Source: Clostridiales bacterium (GTDB lineage: Bacteria; Bacillota; Clostridia; Saccharofermentanales; UBA5734). From it: a DNA stretch of 5,070 nt. The stretch is from the NCBI GenBank assembly GCA_003451915.1, contig DMJC01000145.1, forward strand, positions 1-5,070. The letters run 5' to 3'. Positions within the stretch are counted from its first letter, which is position 1. Each line of letters starts with the position of its first letter. Under the pieces are notes generated by a model. That model was not told where the DNA came from, ran no database searches, and was given only the letters and a program-made list of their open reading frames with translations. Below, in pieces: positions 1 through 5,070 of the stretch. A program made the position numbers and the translations under genes.

Positions 1-454
1 GGATGGCATTGAGGAATGGCGGCAGGGTGCTGGCTGTTGCAGTGCGGGTCGCATACCAGTAGGCGCCGGCTTGCAGCAAAGCAAGGCCGATGGTCAGGTA
101 ACGGACGTACTGCTGGATCTTTTTACGGCCCTCATCTCCCTCTTTCTGCAGCCGTTCCAGTGCCGGAATCGCTACAGTCAGCAACTGCATGATGATTGAT
201 GAGTTGACGTAAGGTGTAATACCCATGGAGAAAATGGAAACCTGAGCAAAAGCGCCGCCGGAAATGATATCGAGAAAACTGCCGAGCTGGCCGAAACGGG
301 AAATCAGATCGGCAAATGCGCCGGAATCAATGCCGGGAACCGGGATGGCAACGCCGATCCTGTAAATCACCAGCATGAACAGCGTAAAGAGCAGCTTCTT
401 GCGAAGGTCCGGAATTTTGAAAGCATTCTTGATGGTATCGATCATACCGGACAT
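1..454 (-). CDS. secY: Protein translocase subunit SecY, N-terminal part (runs off the left edge)
   Basis: SecY is the channel-forming subunit of the SecYEG complex in the cytoplasmic membrane, through which unfolded proteins are exported or inserted. About 151 residues are visible, from MSGMIDTIKNAFKIPDLRKK onward; the full family protein is about 420-440 residues, so roughly two thirds lies outside the window. Visible parts in order: a short basic cytosolic N-terminus; TM1 at about residues 20-40 ending in the conserved RIGVAIPVPGID; the plug region with SGGAF at 65-69; TM2 around FSMGITPYVNSSIIMQLL (75-92); the cytosolic loop motif EGDEGRKKIQQYVRYLT (105-121); and TM3 from about 117 to 135. 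The ATG at 452-454 is chosen because an 8-nt GAGGAGGT site lies 6 nt upstream; the next ATG, at codon 4, is too far from it. It follows rplO after only 2 nt, the usual spc-operon position. No frameshift is seen in the visible part. Confidence 0.97.
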   Translation of the reverse strand, partial: MSGMIDTIKNAFKIPDLRKKLLFTLFMLVIYRIGVAIPVPGIDSGAFADLISRFGQLGSFLDIISGGAFAQVSIFSMGITPYVNSSIIMQLLTVAIPALERLQKEGDEGRKKIQQYVRYLTIGLALLQAGAYWYATRTATASTLPPFLNAI

Positions 455-456
455 GC

Positions 457-906
457 TTATACCTCCTCGGCCGCGCCTCCAGCCTTTTCGATTTTTTCTT
501 TGGCTCCGGCTGTGAAAGCGTTGGCTTTGACCGTTAGTTTCCTGGTCAGTTCGCCATTGCCAAGCACTTTGATGCCGTCATTGACCTTGGGCAGTGAGAC
601 GACGCCGGCAGCCTTAAGTGCAGCAGCATCAACGACTGCACCATTCTCGAAAACCTCAAGATCACTGACGTTGATTTCAACGTAGCTGGCAGCAAAACGC
701 TTGTTGTTAAAACCACGTTTGGGCAGACGGCGATAAAGAGGCATCTGGCCGCCCTCAAAACCGGGACGGACACCGCCGCCGGCACGTGCATTCTGGCCTT
801 TATGGCCGCGGCCGGCAGTCTTGCCGTTGCCCGAACCAACACCGCGGCCTTTGCGGTACGCAGTCTGGCGGGCGCCAGGAGACGATTTGAGTTCATTGAT
901 TTTCAT
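457..906 (-). CDS. rplO: 50S ribosomal protein L15
   Basis: L15 is a late-assembling protein of the large ribosomal subunit; its extended N-terminal arm threads into 23S rRNA. The product has 149 residues, normal for the family (about 145-150). The N-terminal half is the typical Gly/Arg-rich arm: [20 protein letters not shown] at 18-37, then [24 protein letters not shown] to about residue 66. The C-terminal globular part ends with the family signature from [20 protein letters not shown] (112-131) to KAGG (141-144). The ATG at 904-906 is preceded by AAGGAGGGG, which overlaps the stop codon of rpmD; the gap is 14 nt. The distal end carries the secY ribosome binding site. The product is complete and unremarkable. 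Confidence 0.98.
   Translation of the reverse strand: MKINELKSSPGARQTAYRKGRGVGSGNGKTAGRGHKGQNARAGGGVRPGFEGGQMPLYRRLPKRGFNNKRFAASYVEINVSDLEVFENGAVVDAAALKAAGVVSLPKVNDGIKVLGNGELTRKLTVKANAFTAGAKEKIEKAGGAAEEV
461..468 (-). promoter_or_regulatory. Ribosome binding site of secY, inside the end of rplO
   Basis: GAGGAGGT on the minus strand is a near-perfect match to the anti-Shine-Dalgarno sequence. It lies 6 nt before the secY ATG and doubles as the last codons of rplO (Glu-Glu-Val before the TAA). The two genes are only 2 nt apart, so secY is probably translated by ribosomes finishing rplO (inference from spacing). It decides the secY start. Confidence 0.85.
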
Positions 907-920
907 GACTGGGCCCCTCC

Positions 921-1100
921 TTAAGCTTCTTCACAACGGACCAGGTGCGCGACGCGGCGAACCATGCCCATGATGGCGGGTGTCGCCTCGTGCTCGACAG
1001 CCTGGCCGATGCGATGCAGGCCAAGGGCTTTGATCGTGGCGATGTGGTTTTTATTAGAGCTGTTAGTGCTCTTGATCTGAGTAATGATAACTTTAGACAC
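921..1100 (-). CDS. rpmD: 50S ribosomal protein L30 (GTG start)
   Basis: L30 is a small protein of the large subunit. The reading frame gives 59 residues, the usual length for bacterial L30, beginning [10 protein letters not shown] after the initiator. The conserved core [20 protein letters not shown] (24-43) followed by [15 protein letters not shown] is a clear L30 match. There is no ATG at the 5' end: the start is GTG at 1098-1100, 7 nt after AGGAGGG, and the only in-frame ATGs fall in the last third of the gene. The position between rpsE and rplO is the canonical one (gaps of 15 and 14 nt). One oddity: the segment after the first strand reads [18 protein letters not shown], where most L30 proteins have a Ser-x-Ile-Gly-x5-Gln-type turn, so this loop is divergent. 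Identity is nonetheless secure from core, length and context. Confidence 0.96.
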   Translation of the reverse strand: MSKVIITQIKSTNSSNKNHIATIKALGLHRIGQAVEHEATPAIMGMVRRVAHLVRCEEA

Positions 1101-1107
1101 TTGCGGG

Positions 1108-1114
1108 CCCTCCT
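1108..1114 (-). promoter_or_regulatory. Ribosome binding site deciding the GTG start of rpmD
   Basis: AGGAGGG on the minus strand lies 7 nt before the GTG at 1098-1100 and just after the TGA stop of rpsE (1116-1118). The strong site at ideal spacing is the main reason for accepting GTG as the rpmD start. Confidence 0.85.
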
Positions 1115-1115
1115 G

Positions 1116-1610
1116 TCACAGAATATCGGCCACAGGCTTGCCACGAAGACGGGCAACCTGTTCGGGCGACATCAGATTTTTGAGTCCGGCCATGGTCGCG
1201 TTGACCATGTTGTTCGGATTGTTGGTACCCAGCGACTTGGTGCGGATATCCTTAACGCCGGCCAGTTCAAGAACGGCACGAACAGGGCCGCCGGCAATGA
1301 CGCCGGTACCGGCGACAGCCGGCTTGAGCAAAACTCTGCCGGCACCGAACTGGCCGATGGTCTCGTGCGGAATCGTTGCGTCAGCCAGCGGAACCTCAAT
1401 CAGATTCTTTTTGGCGTCTTCGATGCCTTTACGGATAGCATCGGGAATTTCGGCTGCTTTGCCGAGTCCTTTGCCGACATGGCCGTTTTCGTCACCGACG
1501 ATGACCAGTGCGGCAAAACGGAAATTGCGGCCGCCTTTGACGGTCTTGGAAACACGGCCGATGTGGATGACTTTCTCTTTCAAATCGAGTGTGCTCGGAT
1601 CGATGCGCAT
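1116..1610 (-). CDS. rpsE: 30S ribosomal protein S5
   Basis: S5 sits near the mRNA entry tunnel and the neck of the small subunit and contributes to decoding accuracy. The product has 164 residues, typical length. The N-terminal double-stranded RNA-binding-like domain starts with [20 protein letters not shown] and includes [22 protein letters not shown] (31-52). The C-terminal domain carries [20 protein letters not shown] (101-120) and the [13 protein letters not shown] segment (124-136). The loop VSKTVKGG (20-27), where spectinomycin-resistance changes are known in other bacteria, looks wild-type. Position 18 is Gly where most S5 proteins have Asn before Arg-Val, a small oddity. The ATG follows AGGGAGG, which lies immediately after the rplR stop; the gap is 16 nt. 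It ends with TGA, 15 nt before rpmD. Confidence 0.98.
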   Translation of the reverse strand: MRIDPSTLDLKEKVIHIGRVSKTVKGGRNFRFAALVIVGDENGHVGKGLGKAAEIPDAIRKGIEDAKKNLIEVPLADATIPHETIGQFGAGRVLLKPAVAGTGVIAGGPVRAVLELAGVKDIRTKSLGTNNPNNMVNATMAGLKNLMSPEQVARLRGKPVADIL

Positions 1611-1626
1611 GACATTTCCTCCCTGC

Positions 1627-1995
1627 TTAGAAATTCAGTCCGGCTTCACGGGCTGCTGCGGCCAGAGCCGCGACCCGGCCATGATAGAGGTAACCGCCGC
1701 GGTCGAACACTACGGTTTCGATACCCTGGGCCAGTGCGCGCTGGGCGACCAGCTTGCCGACTTCTGTCGCACCCTCGATGTTACCACCAAATTCAATCTT
1801 CTCTTTGATCTCCTTGTCCAGTGTCGAAGCACTGACCAGCGTTGTGCCGGCCAGATCATCGATCACCTGGGCATAGATATGCGAATTGCTGCGGAATACG
1901 CAGAGCCGTGGCCGCTCAGGTGTGCCGCTGATCTTCTTGCGGACGCGGAGATGCTTTCTCTTGCGGATTTCATTACTGCAAGTCTTTCTGATCAT
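1627..1995 (-). CDS. rplR: 50S ribosomal protein L18
   Basis: L18 binds 5S rRNA and, with L5, anchors it in the central protuberance of the large subunit. The product has 122 residues, within the normal 115-122. It has the basic N-terminal tail ([20 protein letters not shown], 11-30), the core strand [17 protein letters not shown] (31-47), the [17 protein letters not shown] segment (96-112) and the conserved ending AREAGLNF. The ATG at 1993-1995 is preceded by a purine-rich stretch TAAGGAAAGGGTGAG, whose first three bases are the stop codon of rplF; the match to the consensus is weaker than at neighbouring genes. The gap to rplF is 17 nt. Nothing is truncated or unusual in the protein. Confidence 0.98.
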   Translation of the reverse strand: MIRKTCSNEIRKRKHLRVRKKISGTPERPRLCVFRSNSHIYAQVIDDLAGTTLVSASTLDKEIKEKIEFGGNIEGATEVGKLVAQRALAQGIETVVFDRGGYLYHGRVAALAAAAREAGLNF

Positions 1996-2012
1996 GACGT
2001 CTCACCCTTTCC

Positions 2013-2570
2013 TTATTTCTTACCCTTGGCGCCTTTGGCTCCGGTCTTGCCTTCCTTGAGCTTCAGGACTTCAAAGTCGTACTTGACGCCTTTGCCCTTA
2101 TATGCATCCGGCAGACGGAACGCGCGGATCTTGGCGGCAGTTTCACCAACCAATTGCTTGTCAGCCCCTTTGACGATGACTTTGTTGGGGGCGGGAACTT
2201 CGAGAGTTATTCCGGCGGGCTCGACCATTTCGATCGGGTGGGAATAACCCAGGTTCAGCACCAGTTTGTTGCCCTGTTTCTGAGCCTTGAAACCAACACC
2301 GTTGATATCGAGATTCTTGGCGAAGCCTTTGGACACACCCACGACCATATTGTTGATCAGGGAGCGGGTCAGGCCGTGCAAGGCCTTGTGTTCCTTGCTG
2401 TCGCTCGGACGGCTGACGATGATTTTCTTGTCTTCGACAGCAACAGCCATATCGCTGTGCACAACCTGTGTCAGAGTCATCTGACCGGTTTTAACCGTCA
2501 CAGTGCTGCCATCGATTTTGACATCGACCCCGGCTGGGATCTCAATCGGCATTTTACCAATTCTGGACAT
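2013..2570 (-). CDS. rplF: 50S ribosomal protein L6
   Basis: L6 binds 23S rRNA at the base of the L7/L12 stalk, near the sarcin-ricin loop. With the start placed at MSRIGKMPIEIPAG the protein has 185 residues, slightly above the usual 178-180. Two tandem L6 domains are visible: residues about 10-82 and 90-165, the second with GVGFKAQKQGNKLVLNLGYS (91-110), KGADKQLVGETAAKIRA (134-150) and PDAYKGKGVKY (154-164). The extra length is a Lys/Gly-rich tail, KTGAKGAKGKK. In the first domain TGQMTL (28-33) replaces the more usual GPKGEL turn. An in-frame upstream GTG would add 17 residues (MSLLRARSQS...), but they do not resemble L6, and AGGAGG sits 8 nt before the ATG at 2568-2570. The stop codon merges into the rplR ribosome binding region. 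Confidence 0.97.
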   Translation of the reverse strand: MSRIGKMPIEIPAGVDVKIDGSTVTVKTGQMTLTQVVHSDMAVAVEDKKIIVSRPSDSKEHKALHGLTRSLINNMVVGVSKGFAKNLDINGVGFKAQKQGNKLVLNLGYSHPIEMVEPAGITLEVPAPNKVIVKGADKQLVGETAAKIRAFRLPDAYKGKGVKYDFEVLKLKEGKTGAKGAKGKK

Positions 2571-2642
2571 TGTCCATTCCTCCTGCTCTTGAGATTGCGA
2601 GCGAGCCCTCAGCAGGCTCACACTTTTCAGAGTTGTTTTGTG
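2571..2642 (-). promoter_or_regulatory. rpsH-rplF leader with two alternative hairpins (tentative)
   Basis: At 72 nt this is the longest non-coding gap in the window. On the RNA strand, hairpin A pairs GUGAGCC with GGCUCGC (2615-2621 with 2601-2607; 7 bp including one G-U, 7-nt loop). Hairpin B pairs CCUGCU (2611-2616) with AGCAGG (2582-2587), continued by GAG (2608-2610) with CUC (2591-2593) across a 3-nt bulge. B takes up the first half of the rplF ribosome binding site; A uses the same bases and would free it. No U-tract follows either hairpin, so neither is a terminator. The pairing is seen directly; a regulatory role is inference, and chance is a real alternative. Confidence 0.3.
2579..2584 (-). 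promoter_or_regulatory. Ribosome binding site deciding the rplF start
   Basis: AGGAGG on the minus strand, 8 nt before the ATG at 2568-2570. It excludes the longer in-frame start at 2619-2621. Its upstream half (AGG) is part of a possible stem with the sequence at 2611-2616, described in the next entry. Confidence 0.8.
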
Positions 2643-3038
2643 TTACCAGACATAGGCGAGGACTTCGCCGCCGATGCCTTCATTGCGAGCTTTCTTTTCG
2701 GTCATGATGCCATGCGATGTTGAAACAATCGCGATACCGAGACCACCGAGTACTTTCGGCAGGTTCTCCTTATCGGCATAAACCCTCAGACCGGGGCGTG
2801 AGATGCGCTTGATGCCGGAAATAACCGGTTTCTTCGCAGCATACTTGAGTGTGATCTTAATCTTGCCTTGCTTGTCGTCAGCGATCATCTCGACGCGGCT
2901 GATGTAGCCTTCTTCGAGAAGAATCTGAGCGATAGCTTTCTTGACATTCGATGCCGGAATCTCACAGCTGGCATGTCCGGCAGTACCGGCATTGCGGATT
3001 CTGGTGAGCATATCTGCAATGGTATCTGAAATCTGCAT
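2643..3038 (-). CDS. rpsH: 30S ribosomal protein S8
   Basis: S8 is a primary 16S rRNA-binding protein that organises the central domain of the small subunit. In E. coli it also represses the spc operon by binding its mRNA near the start of rplE. The product has 131 residues, the normal length. It begins [16 protein letters not shown], typical of the family, and the C-terminal RNA-binding part is nearly textbook: [20 protein letters not shown] (96-115) then [16 protein letters not shown] to the end. The ATG at 3036-3038 is preceded by AAGGAGG at good spacing; the gap to rpsN is 27 nt. Whether S8 autoregulates here cannot be told: I saw no obvious copy of its 16S site around the rplX-rplE junction. 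Confidence 0.98.
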   Translation of the reverse strand: MQISDTIADMLTRIRNAGTAGHASCEIPASNVKKAIAQILLEEGYISRVEMIADDKQGKIKITLKYAAKKPVISGIKRISRPGLRVYADKENLPKVLGGLGIAIVSTSHGIMTEKKARNEGIGGEVLAYVW

Positions 3039-3065
3039 TTGACTTCCTCCTTCCTGACGCCGTGC

Positions 3066-3251
3066 TTACCAGCTGGCCTTGCGGATGCCGGGGATCTGAC
3101 CCTTGTAGGCCAATTCCCTGAAGCACAAGCGGCAGATGCCGTATTTCCGGATGTAAGCATGAGGCCGGCCGCACAGCTTGCAGCGGTTGTATGCACGCGT
3201 ACTGAATTTCGGCGCTTTCTGCTGTTTGAGAATCATTGACTTTTTCGCCAT
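3066..3251 (-). CDS. rpsN: 30S ribosomal protein S14, zinc-binding short type
   Basis: S14 is a late-assembling protein in the head of the small subunit. At 61 residues this is the short type Z form, not the roughly 100-residue form of enterobacteria. Four cysteines form a zinc knuckle: C24-x2-C27 and C40-x2-C43. Around them are the conserved [20 protein letters not shown] (23-42) and [19 protein letters not shown] (43-61). Bacteria that have this form sometimes carry a second zinc-free copy elsewhere, used under zinc shortage; none is in this window. The ATG at 3249-3251 is preceded by GGGAGG, beginning just after the rplE stop; the gap is 16 nt. The gene is intact. Confidence 0.98.
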   Translation of the reverse strand: MAKKSMILKQQKAPKFSTRAYNRCKLCGRPHAYIRKYGICRLCFRELAYKGQIPGIRKASW

Positions 3252-3267
3252 TTCCCGTTCCTCCCGC

Positions 3268-3807
3268 TTACTTGCTGAACGGCATGCCGAGCAGTTTGAG
3301 AAGCTCTCTGGCTTCTTCGTCGGTTTCGGCCGTTGTTACGATAATGATATCCATTCCGCGGATTTTGTCGATTTTATCATAGTCGATTTCCGGGAAAATC
3401 AGCTGTTCTTTGGCACCCATGGCGTAATTTCCGTGACCGTCAAATGAGTTGGGATTGACGCCGCGGAAGTCACGGACGCGGGGCAGGGCGATGTTGATCA
3501 GTTTATCGAGAAACTGGTACATTTTCTCGCCACGCAGAGTGACCTTGCAGCCGATATTCATGCCTTCACGCAGCTTGAATGCCGAAACCGACTTCTTCGC
3601 CTTGGTGATGACAGCTTTCTGACCGGCAATGATGCTCATGTCACGGGCTGCGCTTTCAATCGCCTTGGGGTTGTCCTTGACTTCGCCGACGCCCATGTTA
3701 AGCACGATTTTCTCGAGCTTGGGGATCTGCATCGGCGACTTGTAGTTGAAGGTCTGCTGCAGCGCCGGAACAGCCTCGTTGGTATATTTGTCTTTCAGTC
3801 TTGACAT
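3268..3807 (-). CDS. rplE: 50S ribosomal protein L5
   Basis: L5 binds 5S rRNA together with L18 and forms part of the central protuberance, contacting the P-site tRNA and the small subunit. The product has 179 residues, exactly the family length. It has the signature [15 protein letters not shown] (29-43), [20 protein letters not shown] (67-86), [20 protein letters not shown] (108-127) and the C-terminal [20 protein letters not shown] segment (151-170) ending in LLGMPFSK. The reading frame is open 52 codons further upstream, into rplX, but that extension is Ser/Lys-rich sequence from the rplX region in another frame. The ATG at 3805-3807 has AGGGAGGT 9 nt upstream and gives the canonical MSRLKDKY start. 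The gap to rplX is 25 nt. Confidence 0.98.
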   Translation of the reverse strand: MSRLKDKYTNEAVPALQQTFNYKSPMQIPKLEKIVLNMGVGEVKDNPKAIESAARDMSIIAGQKAVITKAKKSVSAFKLREGMNIGCKVTLRGEKMYQFLDKLINIALPRVRDFRGVNPNSFDGHGNYAMGAKEQLIFPEIDYDKIDKIRGMDIIIVTTAETDEEARELLKLLGMPFSK

Positions 3808-3816
3808 GTCTTTTAT

Positions 3817-3824
3817 ACCTCCCT
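3817..3824 (-). promoter_or_regulatory. Ribosome binding site deciding the rplE start
   Basis: AGGGAGGT on the minus strand, 9 nt before the ATG at 3805-3807 and inside the 25-nt rplX-rplE gap. It excludes the longer open frame that overlaps rplX. In E. coli this junction is where S8 represses the operon; no comparable structure is evident here. Confidence 0.8.
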
Positions 3825-3832
3825 TGCCGCCA

Positions 3833-4171
3833 TTACTGCTTTTTCTCGCGGAGAACGTCGAGCGTCTCGCCGCAAGCTTTGCAGAAGCGGACTTTGGCGC
3901 CGTTTTCGATTCGCGAGCCTGTTTTGCTGGGACGTTTGCACTTTGAGCAGACCAGCATGACATTTGAACTCGAGATGGGAGCTTCCTGATGGATGATGCC
4001 GCCCTGCTGTCCGCGCCCGCGCGGTTTTTTGTGTTTGGTGGCCATGTTGACGTTCTCTACGATGACGCGGCCTTCTTCGGGCAGCACCTGGAGAACTTTG
4101 CCTGTCTCACCGGTATCTTTCCCGGTCATGACCATGACGAGATCGTCTTTTTTAACGTGTACTTTCGACAT
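3833..4171 (-). CDS. rplX: 50S ribosomal protein L24 with a C-terminal four-cysteine motif
   Basis: L24 is an assembly initiator of the large subunit, binding the 5' domain of 23S rRNA near the exit tunnel. The product has 112 residues; bacterial L24 is about 100-110. The N-terminal KOW fold is visible at about 5-35 ([20 protein letters not shown]), followed by [13 protein letters not shown] (38-50) and [19 protein letters not shown] (57-75). The C-terminal part contains C75-x2-C78 and C97-x2-C100, spaced like a zinc ribbon. The E. coli and Bacillus subtilis proteins, as I recall them, lack these cysteines, whereas clostridial relatives often have them. Metal binding is inferred. The ATG at 4169-4171 follows AAGGAGG, which overlaps the TAA of rplN; the gap is 15 nt. 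Another ATG 7 nt upstream is out of frame. Confidence 0.97.
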   Translation of the reverse strand: MSKVHVKKDDLVMVMTGKDTGETGKVLQVLPEEGRVIVENVNMATKHKKPRGRGQQGGIIHQEAPISSSNVMLVCSKCKRPSKTGSRIENGAKVRFCKACGETLDVLREKKQ

Positions 4172-4186
4172 CGCGCATGTCCCTCC

Positions 4187-4555
4187 TTACAGAACCTCTG
4201 GGGCCAGTGACAGGATCTTCATGTAATCCTTGTCTCTGAGCTCTCTGGCGATGGGCCCGAAGATGCGGGTACCGCGCGGATTCTTATCTTCCTTGATGAT
4301 GACCGCAGCATTCTCGTCAAATTTGATGTAGGATGAGTCTGTGCGGCGGACACCCTTCTTGGATCTGACGATAACAGCTTTCACGACTTCACCCTTTTTG
4401 ACAACGCCACCAGGCGTCGCTTCTCTGACCGAGCAGACGATGACATCGCCAATGTTGGCGAATTTACGCCATGACCCGCCGAGAACCTTGATGCACATCA
4501 ATTCCTTGGCCCCCGTGTTGTCGGCGGACTTAAGGATAGTTTGTACTTGGATCAT
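4187..4555 (-). CDS. rplN: 50S ribosomal protein L14
   Basis: L14 lies on the interface side of the large subunit, forms an intersubunit bridge with 16S rRNA and is the docking site of the silencing factor RsfS. The product has 122 residues, the standard length. It starts [20 protein letters not shown], continues with CIKVLGGS (21-28), [15 protein letters not shown] (36-50), the central [20 protein letters not shown] (61-80) and [16 protein letters not shown] (92-107), and ends SLAPEVL. All are strong L14 motifs. The ATG at 4553-4555 is preceded by AAGGAGG; the gap to rpsQ is 33 nt, the second longest in the cluster. In E. coli this gene opens the spc operon with its own promoter; no convincing promoter is visible in this 33-nt gap. 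Confidence 0.98.
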   Translation of the reverse strand: MIQVQTILKSADNTGAKELMCIKVLGGSWRKFANIGDVIVCSVREATPGGVVKKGEVVKAVIVRSKKGVRRTDSSYIKFDENAAVIIKEDKNPRGTRIFGPIARELRDKDYMKILSLAPEVL

Positions 4556-4588
4556 AGTCTTCCTCCTTCCCGAAAACCGACAGCAGCG

Positions 4589-4849
4589 TTATTTCGCCTT
4601 TTCAATGATTTCAACCAGGCGCCAGCGTTTGTCTTTGCTGAGCGGGCGGGTTTCCATCACTCTGACTTTGTCACCGGGCTTGCATTCATTGTTTTCATCG
4701 TGGGCTTTGAGCTTGTAGGTCCGCTTGACAATCTTCTTGTAAAGCGGGTGGCGGACATGCTCCGTGACAGCCACAACAATTGTTTTGTCCATCTTGTCTC
4801 TGCTGACCAGACCGACACGTGTCTTTCTAAGGTTTCTGTCTTCACTCAT
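4589..4849 (-). CDS. rpsQ: 30S ribosomal protein S17
   Basis: S17 is a primary 16S rRNA-binding protein of the small subunit body with an OB fold. With the ATG at 4847-4849 the product has 86 residues, typical for the family. It begins [20 protein letters not shown], then [20 protein letters not shown] (21-40), [20 protein letters not shown] (46-65) and the signature [11 protein letters not shown] (66-76). A GTG 18 nt further upstream would add six residues (MKEEHA) and overlap the end of rpmC. It is rejected because those codons contain the AAGGAGG ribosome binding site, which sits 8 nt before the chosen ATG. The gap to rpmC is 14 nt. Confidence 0.97.
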   Translation of the reverse strand: MSEDRNLRKTRVGLVSRDKMDKTIVVAVTEHVRHPLYKKIVKRTYKLKAHDENNECKPGDKVRVMETRPLSKDKRWRLVEIIEKAK

Positions 4850-4857
4850 GGCATGTT

Positions 4858-4864
4858 CCTCCTT
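4858..4864 (-). promoter_or_regulatory. Ribosome binding site deciding the rpsQ start
   Basis: AAGGAGG on the minus strand, 8 nt before the ATG at 4847-4849. Its first A is the last base of the rpmC TGA stop (TGAAGGAGG), so rpsQ is probably translationally coupled to rpmC (inference). It argues against the GTG at 4865-4867. Confidence 0.85.
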
Positions 4865-5070
4865 CACTCTTTAATGCCCTGAAGCTCACGCTCACGGATG
4901 ATTGTCTTGACCCGGGCGATGTCGCGGCGAACGCTGACAAGCTTCTGCGGATTTTCGAGCTGGTTGGTCGCGTGCTGGAAGCGTAGTTTGAACAGTTCCT
5001 CTTTCAAAGCGACGAGTTCGTCATTGAGTTCGGAAATGGACTTTTTGCGGACTTCGGCTTTATCATCCTT
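4864..5070 (-). CDS. rpmC: 50S ribosomal protein L29, start beyond the right edge
   Basis: L29 sits at the polypeptide exit tunnel, next to L23, where trigger factor and the signal recognition particle dock. The visible 68 residues end in TGA at 4864-4866. The sequence [20 protein letters not shown] (9-28), [14 protein letters not shown] (29-42) and [14 protein letters not shown] (51-64) gives the usual two-helix coiled hairpin of L29. There is no start codon in frame inside the window, and the first visible residues are [11 protein letters not shown]. By alignment to typical L29 the true start should lie only one or a few codons beyond the edge. Its place just before rpsQ is canonical; rplP would be expected next upstream. 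Confidence 0.95.
   Translation of the reverse strand, partial: KDDKAEVRKKSISELNDELVALKEELFKLRFQHATNQLENPQKLVSVRRDIARVKTIIRERELQGIKE

Noticed and set aside
893..1156. An 87-residue minus-strand open frame over the rpmD region
   Set aside because: It overlaps the genuine L30 frame and the end of rpsE in another phase; the L30 frame has the family motifs and a better ribosome binding site.
945..2247. Two long overlapping plus-strand open frames (287 and 387 residues) opposite rpmD, rpsE, rplR and part of rplF
   Set aside because: They lie antisense to highly conserved ribosomal genes, match no family I recognise, start without a good ribosome binding site and have compositions expected from reading the complement of coding sequence. 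Open antisense frames arise easily at this base composition.
2154..2723. A 189-residue plus-strand open frame opposite rplF and the end of rpsH
   Set aside because: It is antisense to two certain genes, and its sequence is a mirror of their coding content with no recognisable domain.
3808..3832. S8 autoregulatory mRNA site at the rplX-rplE junction, as in E. coli
   Set aside because: The gap is only 25 nt and purine-rich, and I could not find a helix resembling the S8 site of 16S rRNA. A structure reaching into rplE cannot be excluded by eye.
3808..3835. Six-codon minus-strand frame overlapping the rplX stop (TAATG) and ending just before the rplE start
   Set aside because: The ATG has no clear ribosome binding site, and the peptide would consist mostly of the rplE ribosome binding region. 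Stop-start overlaps like this occur by chance; there is nothing else to support a leader peptide.
4556..4588. Promoter in front of rplN, separating the S10 and spc operons as in E. coli
   Set aside because: The 33-nt gap contains the ribosome binding site and no convincing -10/-35 pair; a single long transcript is more likely in this type of organism.
1..5070. A previously undescribed system, mobile element, CRISPR array or RNA gene
   Set aside because: Every stretch is accounted for by conserved ribosomal protein genes and secY in canonical order. No long repeats, tRNA-like folds, spacer arrays or transposase sequence were seen.

Overview
This window is a segment of a conserved bacterial ribosomal-protein cluster (the spc operon), and every gene is on the minus strand. 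Read in the direction of transcription, from high to low coordinates, the order is rpmC (L29, its start lies beyond the window), rpsQ (S17), rplN (L14), rplX (L24), rplE (L5), rpsN (S14), rpsH (S8), rplF (L6), rplR (L18), rpsE (S5), rpmD (L30), rplO (L15) and secY (the window ends after about the first 151 residues). rpmC and rpsQ belong to the end of the S10 operon in Escherichia coli; here they run straight into the spc genes. No gene of the standard order is missing and nothing is inserted.

The proteins look like those of a Gram-positive bacterium of the phylum Bacillota, most likely Clostridia or a relative. S14 is the short 61-residue zinc-binding type. L24 carries a four-cysteine C-terminal motif. 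S5, L5, L15 and S17 read like clostridial versions. Base composition looks slightly above half G+C by eye (not counted). I cannot name the genus from this window.

The genes are packed tightly. Gaps are 2 to 33 nt except between rpsH and rplF, where the gap is 72 nt. Almost every gene has a strong AGGAGG-type ribosome binding site, which often overlaps the stop codon of the gene before it. This is the expected layout of one polycistronic mRNA with translational coupling. No internal promoter or terminator could be supported, so the promoter must lie beyond the right edge. The products assemble into the 30S subunit (S17, S14, S8, S5) and the 50S subunit (L29, L14, L24, L5, L6, L18, L30, L15). 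SecY is the membrane channel that exports proteins made by those ribosomes.

Points that add to a routine annotation are these: rpmD starts with GTG and is easily missed by ATG-based gene calling; rplE, rplF and rpsQ have in-frame upstream extensions that should be trimmed; and the rpsH-rplF gap can form two mutually exclusive hairpins, one of which would cover part of the rplF ribosome binding site. I found no sign of a mobile element, CRISPR array, RNA gene or unknown system.
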